From Dasyornis broadbenti (lineage: Eukaryota; Chordata; Aves; Passeriformes; Dasyornithidae), in NCBI GenBank assembly GCA_013397935.1, contig VZRN01004712.1, positions 327,793 through 391,792 of the forward strand: DNA of 64,000 nucleotides. The letters run 5' to 3'. How positions within the stretch are numbered: position 1 is the stretch's first letter; each line of letters begins with the position of its first letter. This document shows, in pieces, positions 1-13,000 of the stretch. A model generated the notes under the pieces. It had not been told where the DNA came from, did not search any database, and was given only the letters and a program-made list of their open reading frames with translations. The translations under genes and the position numbers were made by a program.

Positions 1-883
1 TTAAAATTTATTTGTTAATTAAGTGCCTATGATACTAATAGATTAAGTTGACCTATTTTTTTTCTCAGTTCCTTCACAGTTACTTGTATCAGTGCTTTCT
101 GACTCACAGATGACAGGTACCACTATTCTGCAATTTGAGCACATTTCTCATTCTTGCTTGTCTAAGCAAACACTAGTTCTTCTCCTGTTCTTAGAGGATC
201 TCCAGTGCTGCTTATCATCACATTACCTGGCCTAAAAAACATTCAAGGTAGTTGAACCAGATGTTCCTATTTTACAGGTAACATATTTGATTCTCAGCTC
301 TGTCCAAGTCCTTCCCTAAAGCTGCCAAACACACTAGTGCTCTGAGCTAATTGAAGCTGGACACCTAGAAATGGAATGACTTCCTACAAACCCTGTTTCA
401 GGCATTCACCCAGCTCAGAGTGAGTTCTGTTTTGGGGGTGGTGAGGTGGAAGTGAGAAAGAGAGAGGGCTGAGGAAGGAATAAAAGAATTCATGATAGTC
501 CATTAACTAATTATTACTTCTTACTGCGCAAATCATGGATTTTAGTCAGCTAAACCACTGCAGCTATCAGCAGAATGGAAAAGAGTATGTTCTAAGATAC
601 AAACCCAGGCTCTGCAGTTGAACTTGTTATCTCAACTAGGAGAGATTAGATTTTCTTAAAGAGAAAGTGTCCCCTCTGAAAGTCTTCAAGATTTCAACTT
701 TCCCCAGTAACTGTTCAGCTGCTCAAACAATGAAGTAGGATATGACACTTTCACATTTGAATATATGAAAGTGGCATATCACCCATTATCAAATTTCAAC
801 AGAGAAGACAGTTAAAATAATGATTTGATGACATTTCCTGGGAGGTATCAAAGTAAATTTGCATCAGAACGATTCAGTCTTAC
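1..883 (-). other. CDC42BPA: Intron downstream of the last visible exon (partial)
   Basis: Begins with the donor GTAAGA at 882-883 going leftward and runs off the window. The following exon (expected CKLKDSEKK) is not found here. An imperfect 15-bp hairpin lies at 739-780. Confidence 0.85.
739..780. repeat. Short imperfect inverted repeat in intron
   Basis: 739-753 pairs with 766-780, 14 of 15 positions complementary (mismatch at 745/774), with a 12-nt loop. It lies about 100 nt into the intron after the donor of exon o. Function unknown. Confidence 0.6.
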
Positions 884-1032
884 CACTCAGTAGAGATATA
901 GGAAGCTTTGACTTTGTTCAGCTCATCTTGAATAGCCTGTTTGGCTCGGATTTCAGCGTCAAGAGCAGACTGGAGCTCCAGCCTTGCAGACATATCCAGC
1001 TTTGCAAAGCGTCGCATCTTCCAGGGCATGTC
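884..1032 (-). CDS. CDC42BPA: CDC42BPA exon o: KIM-like coiled-coil segment
   Basis: 149 nt: 49 codons plus TG. It encodes DMPWKMRRFAKLDMSARLEL, QSALDAEIRAKQAIQDELNK and VKASYISTE, then the split codon. The basic MPWKMRRFAKLDMSARLELQ stretch is characteristic of MRCK proteins at the start of the second coiled-coil block. Acceptor is TTCCTAG|GACATG and donor is GAGTG|GTAAGA. The end KASYISTE differs from human KASNIITE (from memory). The next exon should start with the third base of a Cys codon and lies beyond the left edge. Confidence 0.96.
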
Positions 1033-4000
1033 CTAGGAAAGAATCAAAAAAGGGAGTAGAAAGAAGAAGAGGAAAGGAAGCTGAAAATGAGGAATGTAAC
1101 TAACTTCAACAACTATGTTTCTCAGTCTATTATGTTCTTAATAGAAGAGTTCATTAATTCCAAAATAATCTAAAATTAAGAGTAATGTTACTAGTAGTAT
1201 TCTACACTCAAGTAATAAATAGGCAAAGATTAATGTCTTATGCTGATCTCAAAAGCAAAGCGATTTTGTGAAGTCTAGTTTTGATGTGCCTCAATTCAGA
1301 TGACAGCTATGAAGGACATTCACATTTCACAAGTGAAAGACTTGAAGGTTTTCATGAACAAAAGCTTGATTTCCTTCAACAAATTCATATATGATTATAA
1401 AGTAGCTACCTGAACTGTAACTATAGCTAAAAATCACATTCTAAAGATATTGGTGTTTAATTAATTGATAAACAATAAATTTGCTATTCAGTTATTCACT
1501 AGGGAAGCTCTAGAAAGGTTTAACTTCTGATTAACATAGACTCTACACACAGATTATTACTGCAGCTGAAACTATCAAATCAGTAGTTTTTTCAAACAAA
1601 AAGTCTTCTGACATATGGAAGTAAAATCTTACAGTAGCTCTTGCACCCAAACTGGAGTTCCTCAGGGCTTCCAGCTCTTCTGTCATTTTAGAAGCCAAGG
1701 CTTGAAGATAACCTCGAGCATCTTTTTCATCGCTTACCCTAAACAATTACGTAAGAAAAAAAAGGTGTTTTAACCAAAGAATCTAAAGAAAAAACAGAAG
1801 CCCCTTCAACAAGCTAACAACCAGAAAGATAAATACAGAATACAAAAAGAGTCATAAAACATAAGGATAAAAACAACAACAACAAAACCCAAACAGAAAA
1901 CCATACAGAACTAACTCTTTGCTGCTTTGTGGAGTTCCATTAAACAATATGCATCACTAAGACAAGGAATAAAAATTGAAGAACTACATATCAGCTACCT
2001 GAAATTGAGACAGCGGGAAAGAAATATTTCAACTTATTTTTAGGGAGTAAATAAGACAAAATTCTCAAGCAATAATTAACAATTCAGTTGTCCAGATAAT
2101 ATTGGAACTAGTGGTTAACTTTACTGTACCAATTGACTATGAGAACTAGTAGTTAAGTCAAACAGAGATGTCACTTCCAGAAGTGGTAATTAAATAGGGA
2201 GAGTCTACTTCTAATGTTATTAAACAGCATAAGCCAGAAGAGGCACTTTCATCCACTGAGCTTGTTTTCTACCCAGACATGTTTTCGGGGTGTAAAGACA
2301 ACAAGGAGGAGACATGCCTGTTTTTCAGATTCTTTGATCATCAGTTACAAAGAAAGAACAACAACTTTCTGTGATTAATTACAACGGAAGGTTCTTCACT
2401 CCGCCTCAGGTGTTAACACAGAAAATAAAGTTGCTAAAAAATTAACTCACTGAAACTAAGTAACTTATGAAACACCTAAAACAAACAAACAGAAAAAAGC
2501 CCAACATCAACCCTCCCACCCCATTTCCTTACATGCTTGGCTCTAAACAATTCATTTTGCTCACAGAAGAGCAACCTCTGTTCTGCAACACCAGGCCATA
2601 ATGCAAGTCCCTGAGCTGCCTCAGAGACCAGCAGGGTAATACCACAGCTTGATCAGTTAAATCTATCAACACCAAACACTGAAATGTTTAGAATCTGCTC
2701 TAAGTACTGAGACTCAAATAGCTTTAAATAAAATATAGGAAAGTGGAAAATATTTTTTCTGTTTCTTGAGAATTAACTTATCCTTGCTTCCTGATCTTTA
2801 AAAATAACTCTAATCCTAAGTATGCTGGACTGGAGATGAGAGTGCTCCAGATGGTTGATTTTGTCTCACAATGACCTTCCAGCAGGAAGTGCTTCCCCCT
2901 CCATGCCTGTGAAGCAAAGCCAGTTTTTCTGGTTGATACTACAGGGTTCATCCGCGCACAGCATATGGAGATGGTACTACTTGCAAATTTACCATTAATT
3001 ATAAAAATAAAAGTTTCAACACAGATATATAGATATAGTATATAGTTGCCAGGAGGCAAGAAAGACATACTCTGAACTGTCATGGACAAGGGAGGAACAG
3101 AGGAGCTTTCCCACAGTGGCCTCAGGGCAAGATCACAGTGTCAAAGCCACGGGCTAAATATTTGCAGGTTGTGGTGACTTTTGGGCATGCAGTTTAAGGT
3201 ATATATAAGGAAGACAGACTACTGTAATACAGAGGAGGCAAAAGCAAAATTATCAACCATTTTCCACAAATCTCACACCCAACATGAAAAAGTAAGCATT
3301 TACTGGGCTTTCCCTTCTTTGTCTCTTGCCTATAATTTAGTTCAAGAGGTGGGGAGATATCTAGAAAAAACCCTACGTGTCCTGACTATTAAAGTCAGTG
3401 AGAGTTTTTATATTAATGAGTCACTGTTTTTCCCAAGGTACATCAGAACTTGACGGAAGCAGCATGCCAACTTCTTTCCCATAACATTTTGGATGACACA
3501 TTTTGACACTTAATCTGAACCTACACAAACCACTTAGGCTTTTAACAGTGGGCAAAAGATGTGAGAAGAAGCTTAAGATGCTTTTTGGGGGTGCTGGGTG
3601 CATAATTATATACACTGTAAAAAGAAAAAAGCATAGGCAGGAATAAAAATAATTTGAGGTTCTCAAGGTGAGAGTAAGTTTTCTTGATGTATGAGGAGAG
3701 AAAGGCATTTAGCAATCAGCATTTTAATTTCTCTATTTTCAATGACACATAAAATCTTTGCAGAAAAAAGGGGTCTAATTTCTATGTCCATTTTTATGAT
3801 GCCATACAGATCCTTCCTTACGGAAGGTGAGAAAATACTTCAGTTACTTGGTTTATGGCGCACAGAACCCTCAGGCTCTAAATGCTGAAAAGCTGCACAT
3901 GCAGAAACCTCAGAGAGATGTTCCACAGACATGTAGAAATCAAGAAAGTGAAAACAAAGTAAATTTTCACACATATCTGTACGGAGTTCAAGGGAACTCC

Positions 4001-7000
4001 TCAGGATCTAGAAGACACTAAATAAAAGCTGTGACATTTGGAGCTGAGGTGGTTTAGTTGTCCGCTAGATGGCAAAATTCTCTCAATAATGGCATACTTG
4101 CTTAAGCATGTTGGACCCAAGAGATCTTGGAGCTTTTTTATTTGTTACTGTTTTGCTGGGGTTGTTCTACTTCGTTGACTTAAAAAATTTAAATTTAAAA
4201 AGGGCAAGAATGGCAAATTAACTCTTACAAATGTTGCTCTCCTTGCCCTCATTCTGACAGAGAACCCTGACAAGCACAGCAAGAGACCTAAGGAAGAAAA
4301 GTTCTTCAGGTTTCACCCAGTCACTTCTTTCTTTACTGGAAATTTAGATTAACTGTTCTGTTTTCATATATAATTTCCCTTGCAAGCTTAGTTCATTAAT
4401 GCAAAGAACCCAAAAGAGCAATATAATACAAATTCCTGTAAAATTAAATTAAACTTTTCGGTTGGAGCCAACATTATGACAACCTTCACATAACCACTGG
4501 CTGCTATCTAGTATGGTATTTGCCAGGGTGTTTGGGAAGTCAGACTCCCTGGGTTTCCAGCTAAGATACTTTACAATACAAAATGGACTCAGAGGAGTAG
4601 AAATTTTTGCTCAACAGTAGTGGTGTTAAAGCCCTGTGGTCTTACACCAGGCTCCATTAAACCTGATTTAAAAACTCCAAGGAAACTTGAGAGTCATGAC
4701 TCCTCTAGTCTCTCAATACTTTTAAATTTCTGATGTCGCACCAGTATACTCGAAGTTCACCAACTTAATTTTTACTTTTTCCTGTTCTCTTCAATAAAAT
4801 CTGTTTTTAAAAAATACTTCTCTAAAAAATTTTAACGCTTCCCTCTGCTCCCAAGCCCTGAAATTTCACCCTGCCCTCCAGAATTTCTATTTTACAGATA
4901 ATTAACTTCTGATTATTCTTACCTTAAACACAGTACATGTCAGAATTTTCCATATTTTGAGTTTCTTAAAGGTTCAATTGCACAGAATTTTTATTACATT
5001 TCTTTTCACAATTTGTGTGTGCCTTTTTTCCAAGAGCAAACAGATTTTAAAACAATCAAAAAAAGCCCCAAAATCCCAAACCCAAATTTTGGGCTTTTTA
5101 AGCTTTTATTTAGTTTAGAAGTGGTCGAATGGGGTGGTTTGTATTTTCTTGTTTGTGGTTTTGTCTTTTTTTTTTTCCCAGGGAAATCAATGATTAAGAT
5201 AGNNNNNNNNNNNNAAATCTGGCTGACAACTGATTAATTGAATCTTCTGGTAAACAACAGTCACAGCTTCTGGGCAGCTGAATCTAAGCCTAACACCCAT
5301 TCTATAGGTAAAACAGGTAGGATTTAGCTCATCCACGTAAACATACTCAACAGTACAGAATTATCAATCTTAACTAGTTGTCTAGGCTTCCTTTTCAACC
5401 AGTGGTGAGAGAAACAGACTTCTGGAGTACTAGTAATGGGATTTATTTAGTTGTCTACCTTAGGACTTCTACAAGTAGGTTACATTAATCCCTCCCAAGC
5501 TAAGATTCTTGCCAAGTACACTGGGAATCACCACCAAGATTTCCAGTGACCTCCTTTCTGCACAGCACATAAATACAGTACCACAGCTATTTAAAATATT
5601 CCTTTTTAAAGTGACTGGATTAACCTCCAGTACAATTGATCTCTTTCCCATCTCCCACAGGAAAATTTATAGCAGACTGTAAAAGCCTCAATATTTCTTA
5701 CTCTTGTCAAGGAATGATGAGTGATCTGGCTAATATCAACTTGTCAATATAATTGTTCCATTAAAGCTGAATGATCTGTGAGGGTCTGGTGAGTTCACAA
5801 TAGAATTTGCAATGAAAGTTTTAGTCAAGTGTTTATATTAAAATATTGATTGTTTATGGTATCTTGAGATAACAACAGCAAGATTAAAAGGTTTTCATAC
5901 ATCATGCCTAAAGAAGATGCAATAAAGCAGAGTAAGAGAGCAGGGAAAGGCTAAAGGGAACATGATAAGCCATTAAAATTATTCACAAATATAAAATCAA
6001 AGAGAAATAGCAATTTAGAAGGGCTCCAGGAATCATGAAGAAAGTGACAAATCTTAACCATCCAAAGTGTGAATTCAGAGATTTCTTGAGAGGTATCCAT
6101 TAGATGGCAAAGCACTTGAAAGAATTTAGAGACTCCTTGGGCTTCTGTTACTCAAAACAGGGCTAGAATGAGACCCTTGAACTACCACAGGCTGCTAAGC
6201 GAACTGTTTACAAATCCAGTGACTAATTCCATCTATTGCCTCCCATCCTTCCTGGATCATGGTACAAAAAAGAACATGGTAGTTTTTAAGAAGTGGAAGT
6301 AATGCACCCAAAATACATATTTTAAGGTAATATTGTGTGAAAGATCTGTTAAGTTTTGAAGAGGGAGCCCACAAAGTCTACCCTACTTTGCCAGCTCCAA
6401 GGCATTCCATTGTCATACTGAAGATGTAGACATGTAGTTTTAAATTGTATGTTCTTCTGAGGAAAATGCAGGCTTGTGACTGATTAAATAAGACTAGCTT
6501 TCTCCAAAATCAGGTGTGATTTCTTTCTTGTAAAATATTTATCGTTGCAATAGATGCTTAAATACTTCATATAGCACCCATGTTCCCCAGAGGAGAGCCT
6601 AGTTTCAGTATGCAGTGCTGAATTCTAAGAATAGCAGATAGACATGACCAGATTATCTGGGTAACACATGGAAAAATCTAAACAAATCTAAACAAGGAAA
6701 AAATGTGACTTAAGATAAGGCCTCACATAGCTGAAGAAAATTTAACATAAGCAGAGAAAAGTATGGAGGGAAAATTGAGATGTGTTTAGTTATGAAAAAC
6801 TGGAACCAAGCCAGACTTTTTAAATTCCCTTAGTATTTGCCTTCAGTGCTTCCATTTTTTACCTTTTCACATAATTGTTTAATTTTTAGTTCTGTACTTT
6901 TTAGAAGACACTATATTATTATAAGGGATCACTAAACTGGTGTCTGTCATTCAGCAAGTTAGCCTTGCATGGTCCTGATCTTTTCTCATTAACTATCTTC

Positions 7001-10000
7001 AGAGATAACAAAATCTCAAGCCCAAACTCTTTTACTCTGCCACAGTAACATCTCTAACATGAAAAATGTTTTATCATATGCCTGAGTCACATCAGTAACA
7101 CATCTTAAAATATTAAACACTCTCATAAAAGTAAAGGAGAAGGTACATTCTTAATTGGCTGTTAGTACATTTTAAAGCAGGTTAAGTAAAACAATCCACA
7201 ACTAATTCAGATTTGTCTTTTTCTACTATTGCCAAGTTTTATGAGTGTTTACACATGTAAATGTGAAAACTGAGTTTGATTACCTTGGTGCATTATGATA
7301 GATAAGCACTACCTTAGAGCAACAAGGAAGATGAAATAATAGACTTGTCCTACTTGTTATCTTGATTTTTTTCTGACTAAACACTTCCAATTGATCAGAA
7401 ATTAAAAGTTGTTCAAATTAACAGTTGTCTTTTTTTTCAATTTAATTTCTGTGACTCAGGTTGTCCACTACTATCACTGTTACACAAGACAAAATTTAAA
7501 AGGAACATGCACAAAGTAGACCCTTTAAATTTTAAACTTCTGCTACAAATACAATTACTTGAGACACAATGGACTTCATAACATATCAGCATTACAAAAT
7601 TTTATGTAACTAATGTTGTTTATAACATTGGAAACCTGGAGGATGGCCCTTATGTTTTGTTATGTATTCACATGGCATTCTCTGTATCGGGACAACAAAA
7701 TTATACTAACATTACAACAGTACCAACCTAGGTTTCTCTAAAACAATGTTTCCTATTCTTGCCTGGACACAACAAATTAGATTTTTTCACTAACACCAGA
7801 TAGGAAAAACGGGGGGAGGGAATAATCAATTAGTAACAGAAAAATACTAGAATATCATGATGAAGTCTTCCTAGAAATGGATGATCTGTAAAAAAAAATC
7901 TGAATTCAAACTGGTTTTATAGATGTGAAACACTGCAATGGATCATTAAAGGTGAGGGGAGATAAGCAGATATGAAGAGGAAAAATAGATTAAACTTAGA
8001 CTACACAATCTTTTTCTCTTAACAGTTTCAACTTTTTTTTCCCTCCTTAATTTACTAGAATTGGACAGAAGAATCTAGAAAGATAACATCATTATTTAGC
8101 AAAAGTACCATTAGAAACACCACTTGACTGGCTTTGTGGTAGTCTCAAATACTCTCCTTATAAACAAGCACATAAAAGTTGCACTGTATTTGTTTCATTC
8201 TGCCACATGCCAAGCAGATGAAGGAGATTAATGCTGAGACACAGACACTCTCAGCCACTGCTTTTCCCAGGCTTGTTCCCTCTCGGAGGCATGAGCATGG
8301 CACATGATTCCTTTCAGCTTTCTTCCATAGCCACAAGCCACACTGAATGGCCACGATTCTTCTGCACTTTGAAAAGCTGTATTTGGTGAGAGACTTTCAC
8401 TCTTAAGGAGGAACACAATTTTCTGGATTTGTATATTATTAAAATCTCAGCCAAAACCCCAGCAGAATCCCAGACGGGTGTGAGGTTTTATCTAAGCACT
8501 TCCAAGTACCATGTGCAAAGAGAAAAACTCAGCACCAGCCCCACTGAGGGGATTCTGTAATACCATGAGAGCAGAGTACTCACCACTGGATGATCTCAGT
8601 GATTTGGGCCTCCCAGTGAGCCACGGACTCCTTCTTATCAGCCAGGTCTCTCATCTCTTCCTCCAGCTGTCGATTATTCATACTCAGTCTCTCAAACATG
8701 GTGGTGAGCTGAAGGAGAATTTAAACAACTCGTTGAAAGTATAAACTGCTATGATTCCATCTCTGTGCAGACTCAAAACCACATGTTCTCCTCTCCCATA
8801 CTGTGCATCTGCTTTAGAAATTGGTACTGCACATCACAATAAACACCATGTAACGATAAAGCCAGAATCTCTTTGTATGAATGACCTTAGCTGTACTGAA
8901 AAGCCACTTTTAAGGACCTGAACTACATTTTTACTCTACCAAATTAATCAGTTTTCTGAGAATTAGTCTCCAAATACCTTTACAACTCTTAAAAGCTTTC
9001 TGCTTTGCACCATATAGGTGTGGAATGTTCTGTACAGAAAAATCTATACTAAAAGAGCAAAGCAAAGGCATAAAAATTGTTATAGCTCAGATAAGACTGT
9101 TGAACCTCTCCCTTGTTTAGTAACCACGGAGAAAGAGAGGCTGAACAGATACAAGCATGAGACAGTCCTGAGATTCTCCAGGTGCCTCACATTCCCTTCT
9201 TTTTCATTTTACTTACTGGTAGAAAGGGAAATTAAAATTAAATGCACATCACTAAGTACAATATGAAATACCTAGCAATTAACCTCTCTCATTCAAATAG
9301 CTGCCATTCATATAGGCACATTCTGCGAGACAAAAGCCACAGCTAACCCAGGCTGGTATTGGAAACTAAACCTTCATTATGTCAAATAATTATTCAGAAA
9401 GTCAAATTGGAACCAGAGACCAGATAGACTTTACAGGAAAGCCTGCCTAGGAGAATGAATCTCAGGTGAAAGCGTCCTTTAGTACTGAAATATATTAACA
9501 ATTCAAAATTATAAAAGAATGGCTAATTTAAAATCTACTTTGCTTTTTACTCCAAATATGAATAACTCCATACCCTACTTATCATTTAAATGGACTTATA
9601 ATTTAAATGTGCCTACTTATTATATGTCACTTGACAAGAGAAATACAAAGCTAATGTGGGGGAGAGAGAGAGCAGAAAAACTATCAAAGTGACTAGGCTC
9701 TTAGTTTTCTTAGACTAAACCTACATATAGGCATATATATTGTGTGCCGTCTACTGGTATGAAAATATACTTTAATTTGAGCACAGACATGCAAACATGC
9801 TTACTTTGAAGAACATTGTACTTTCATCATATTTTTAGAAAATCTAATGCATTTCAAAAGGAATAGACAAGTTTAGCGAGACTTGGATAATCCATAATGA
9901 ACTTGAATAACCTGTCACAATGAACAATAAAGAGACAATCCAAATGCACAAATCATAATTATTACTTGCTCAACACACTTCAGTTAATATGCCTTATCGT

Positions 10001-13000
10001 TTGTATTTTTTAATATCTCAAAGTAACACATAATCTCAAAGGGTAGGAGGGGCCCTGGTATTTCACAACGATTGACATGCATATGTACTCTAAGTAATCA
10101 CATCATTAACTATGTATTTTTATATTTGGGTCATACAATGAAATAATCCTTTTTTGTTGGCTTACAGTATTGTCTAGAATTAATCTTACCAAAATGTAAG
10201 ACCATCTAATTCCATTCCCACATGTAATTACTCACGTATACACACATAAGCACATGCTGTCTCAAGTTCAAATACATGTAGATACTCTATTCAAACTAAA
10301 TATCAATCACCAATTTTTCGTGCAATATCAATTTCTGCTTTCACTTAAGAGTTAGTAATAACCAATGCAGCTTCATATTGTCCAATTTGTACATAGCATA
10401 CAACAGCTGTAAATTCAGGGCTCAACTAATCAGCACTTACCTTATCAAGTTCATTTGTAAGTTTTTTGTTTTCCTCTGTCAGCAGAATCTTTTCTCGTTC
10501 ATACTTTTGTTTGAACTCTGTTTCAAATTCCTCTCTTTCACTTTGGCTAAGAAATAAAGTGAAGCAGAATTAGAAAGTTTTCTATTCTAACTCACCCCAT
10601 TATTCACTTAAACACAAAGAGACCAATGCACACACATGTTGAAGGGAAGTACTACATTGATAATAGCACAGACTATTAAAACTAAGCTGTTTAATATTCC
10701 ACCATCTTAGGACTACAAAACAGCCTGTTGAACTTTAGTTTTAGACAGTACAGAATCCTTCAGCACAGAATTAACAGAGCTCCACCAAGCCAACGTTTAT
10801 CAACCCACTTACACAAATTTTATTCTTCATATTGAGCAGCTGCAATACTGCAGACCAAAGTGTGTGTTGATATTCTAAATTCTCAGCTCACAGGAACATT
10901 GTTTTTACATACAGATTTCTATAATAAGTTTCACATAGAATGACTGGCAAAAATGACCACACATGGAACCAGAGCATACAGAAGCTATATTAGAGCACTT
11001 GGGGCTGAGTCTCTGATGACAAAAGCTTACATGGGGTAGTCTTTGGGAAATTTAACACAGCCAGAAGACACATTTGAACTGTTTATTCAGGTATCATATA
11101 CTTATTATAAGCAAAAAAAGTGGATGGATAACTTACACATTCCTAATATCACCAGATTCTACAGCAAGTTTGGACCATTCTGAGAAAGTTTAACAGCAGC
11201 TGTTTCCCCCAAACCTTCCCTTCTCCCATGGATGTCATTCAGTAGAGGAGAACCCTTGGTTGATTCTGCTTAATATCAACTTTGATCTTACACAATGAAT
11301 ATGAGAACCTGAAAACAAATGAAGCTGCAGGTCCTCTGTTTGCCAAAAAACCCATGGAATTTCCTTCAAGTGCTACACAGCAATATTTTAGGTGTGTAAC
11401 TCTCACCTTGTATCTACTGTTTTCAGACTCACTACCTTAGCATCTTGTATTCATCATTTTAACCAATTGTTCAAGTCACTGGCACAAAGTTCATCAGTAG
11501 GTTGATGGAACTATACTATAAATGCCACAAATACAGAAAATATCCATTCAGCAAATACCACTGTCCAGTCCGAAAAGACTTCAAAAAGTGCCCAGTATTA
11601 AAGGTTAACTCTGTAAAACTAAAATCCAGGTAAAACCTTGTCTTGAGCACTGCAATTTTTTTTCTAGATACTGATCAGAATTTTACACAGTGCAAAGATA
11701 AATTACATTCTTGCTTCTTTTTCTGAGATGCAGAACTACTATAGCTTTGCCAAATTGAGAGAACACCCTTCAAAGATGAGAAATGTCAGTGGTTACAGTG
11801 AACTCAGTTAAGAGCAATGCTGGTTTGAATTTCCTACTCCTAATTTGAAATTCATTTAGTGCTTCAAAAATGCTTTGAAATCTAGTACAGCATATTAAGA
11901 CACATAGTTGAATTCTATGTTGCTAGGCATCCTTTGAAACATAATATTTCATCACAGTAAAGTTACCTACTATCTCACTGTTTAAACCCCAAGTTTGAAA
12001 TTCACCACTACACCTTTTCTATAACAACAGATTCCATGCATAGGATGAGCAGTGTAGGGAAAAGACAGGGAGAGATTAAAGCATTGGCTGTCATAGGAAT
12101 TTAATAACAGGTCCTGCTTCTGTTTTCAAGGCATAGTTTCAAACCTAATCTTGCAGACAGAAGATCAAACTAATTTTTAATAGATTTCTTTTACTTGGCT
12201 TTCATGGTTTTGTGTAGGGTTTTTTATTTGTAGTCGTCCTAAATTTATTCCTTTAAGGTTTTAGGGCTCAAAGCAGCCATAAATGGAGGTGGATTAAGGA
12301 AGCTACAGATTAGCAAAAGAGCCCAACATATTAGCAGTTTTCTGTATTTTACATTCTTAATTCAGCTGGTGATTGTCATTACCCCAGTAAGTCAGACTGC
12401 TACAGTATAATACCGAAAGTAAGATAAATATGTAAAAGAGGAGAATGTGGGTATAATTCATCACACCCAAACAACAAGTCAGCAAACTACAGAACTCCAT
12501 AGGTGTACCTTGGACAACTAGCAATATCAAAATAATGCATTTGCTTTGAAGCCTGACATCCTCCTCTCCCATCAAACTTCTTCTCTCATCTAACATTTAG
12601 CTGTGTGTCTGCTCTTCAAGTTAAGAAATCATACACGACCCAGCTTTCTTTTTATCAGTAAAACTGCAGCAAACCACATGCAAGCAATGTGAAATACTGC
12701 TTTACGGCATCACTTTGTCATTCTAGCTCTTTATTGCATCTGTGCAAAGTGGTCAAATATTTTATCTTACTGCTTTGAAACCAAGAAAAATAGACCTGAA
12801 ACAAACAGCAGCCCCCAGACTTCTTTATATCACACAATTTAAAACCAGCAAATACTGTTCTATAAAGCTCTCTGCTTTATAAATCCATCATGAAATGACA
12901 GGCCTAAAAGAAGTTTCTACAAATGTGATTTATTTTACACAGTCTTTGGCATCTTCTTCTGAAATATTTCCTAATGACAATTCTAAGAAATGGAATCTCA

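Noticed and set aside
1543..1632. Extension of exon n past its donor
   Set aside because: The continued frame crosses a strong GTAAGA donor and loses family similarity; the joined exon o restores the MRCK sequence.
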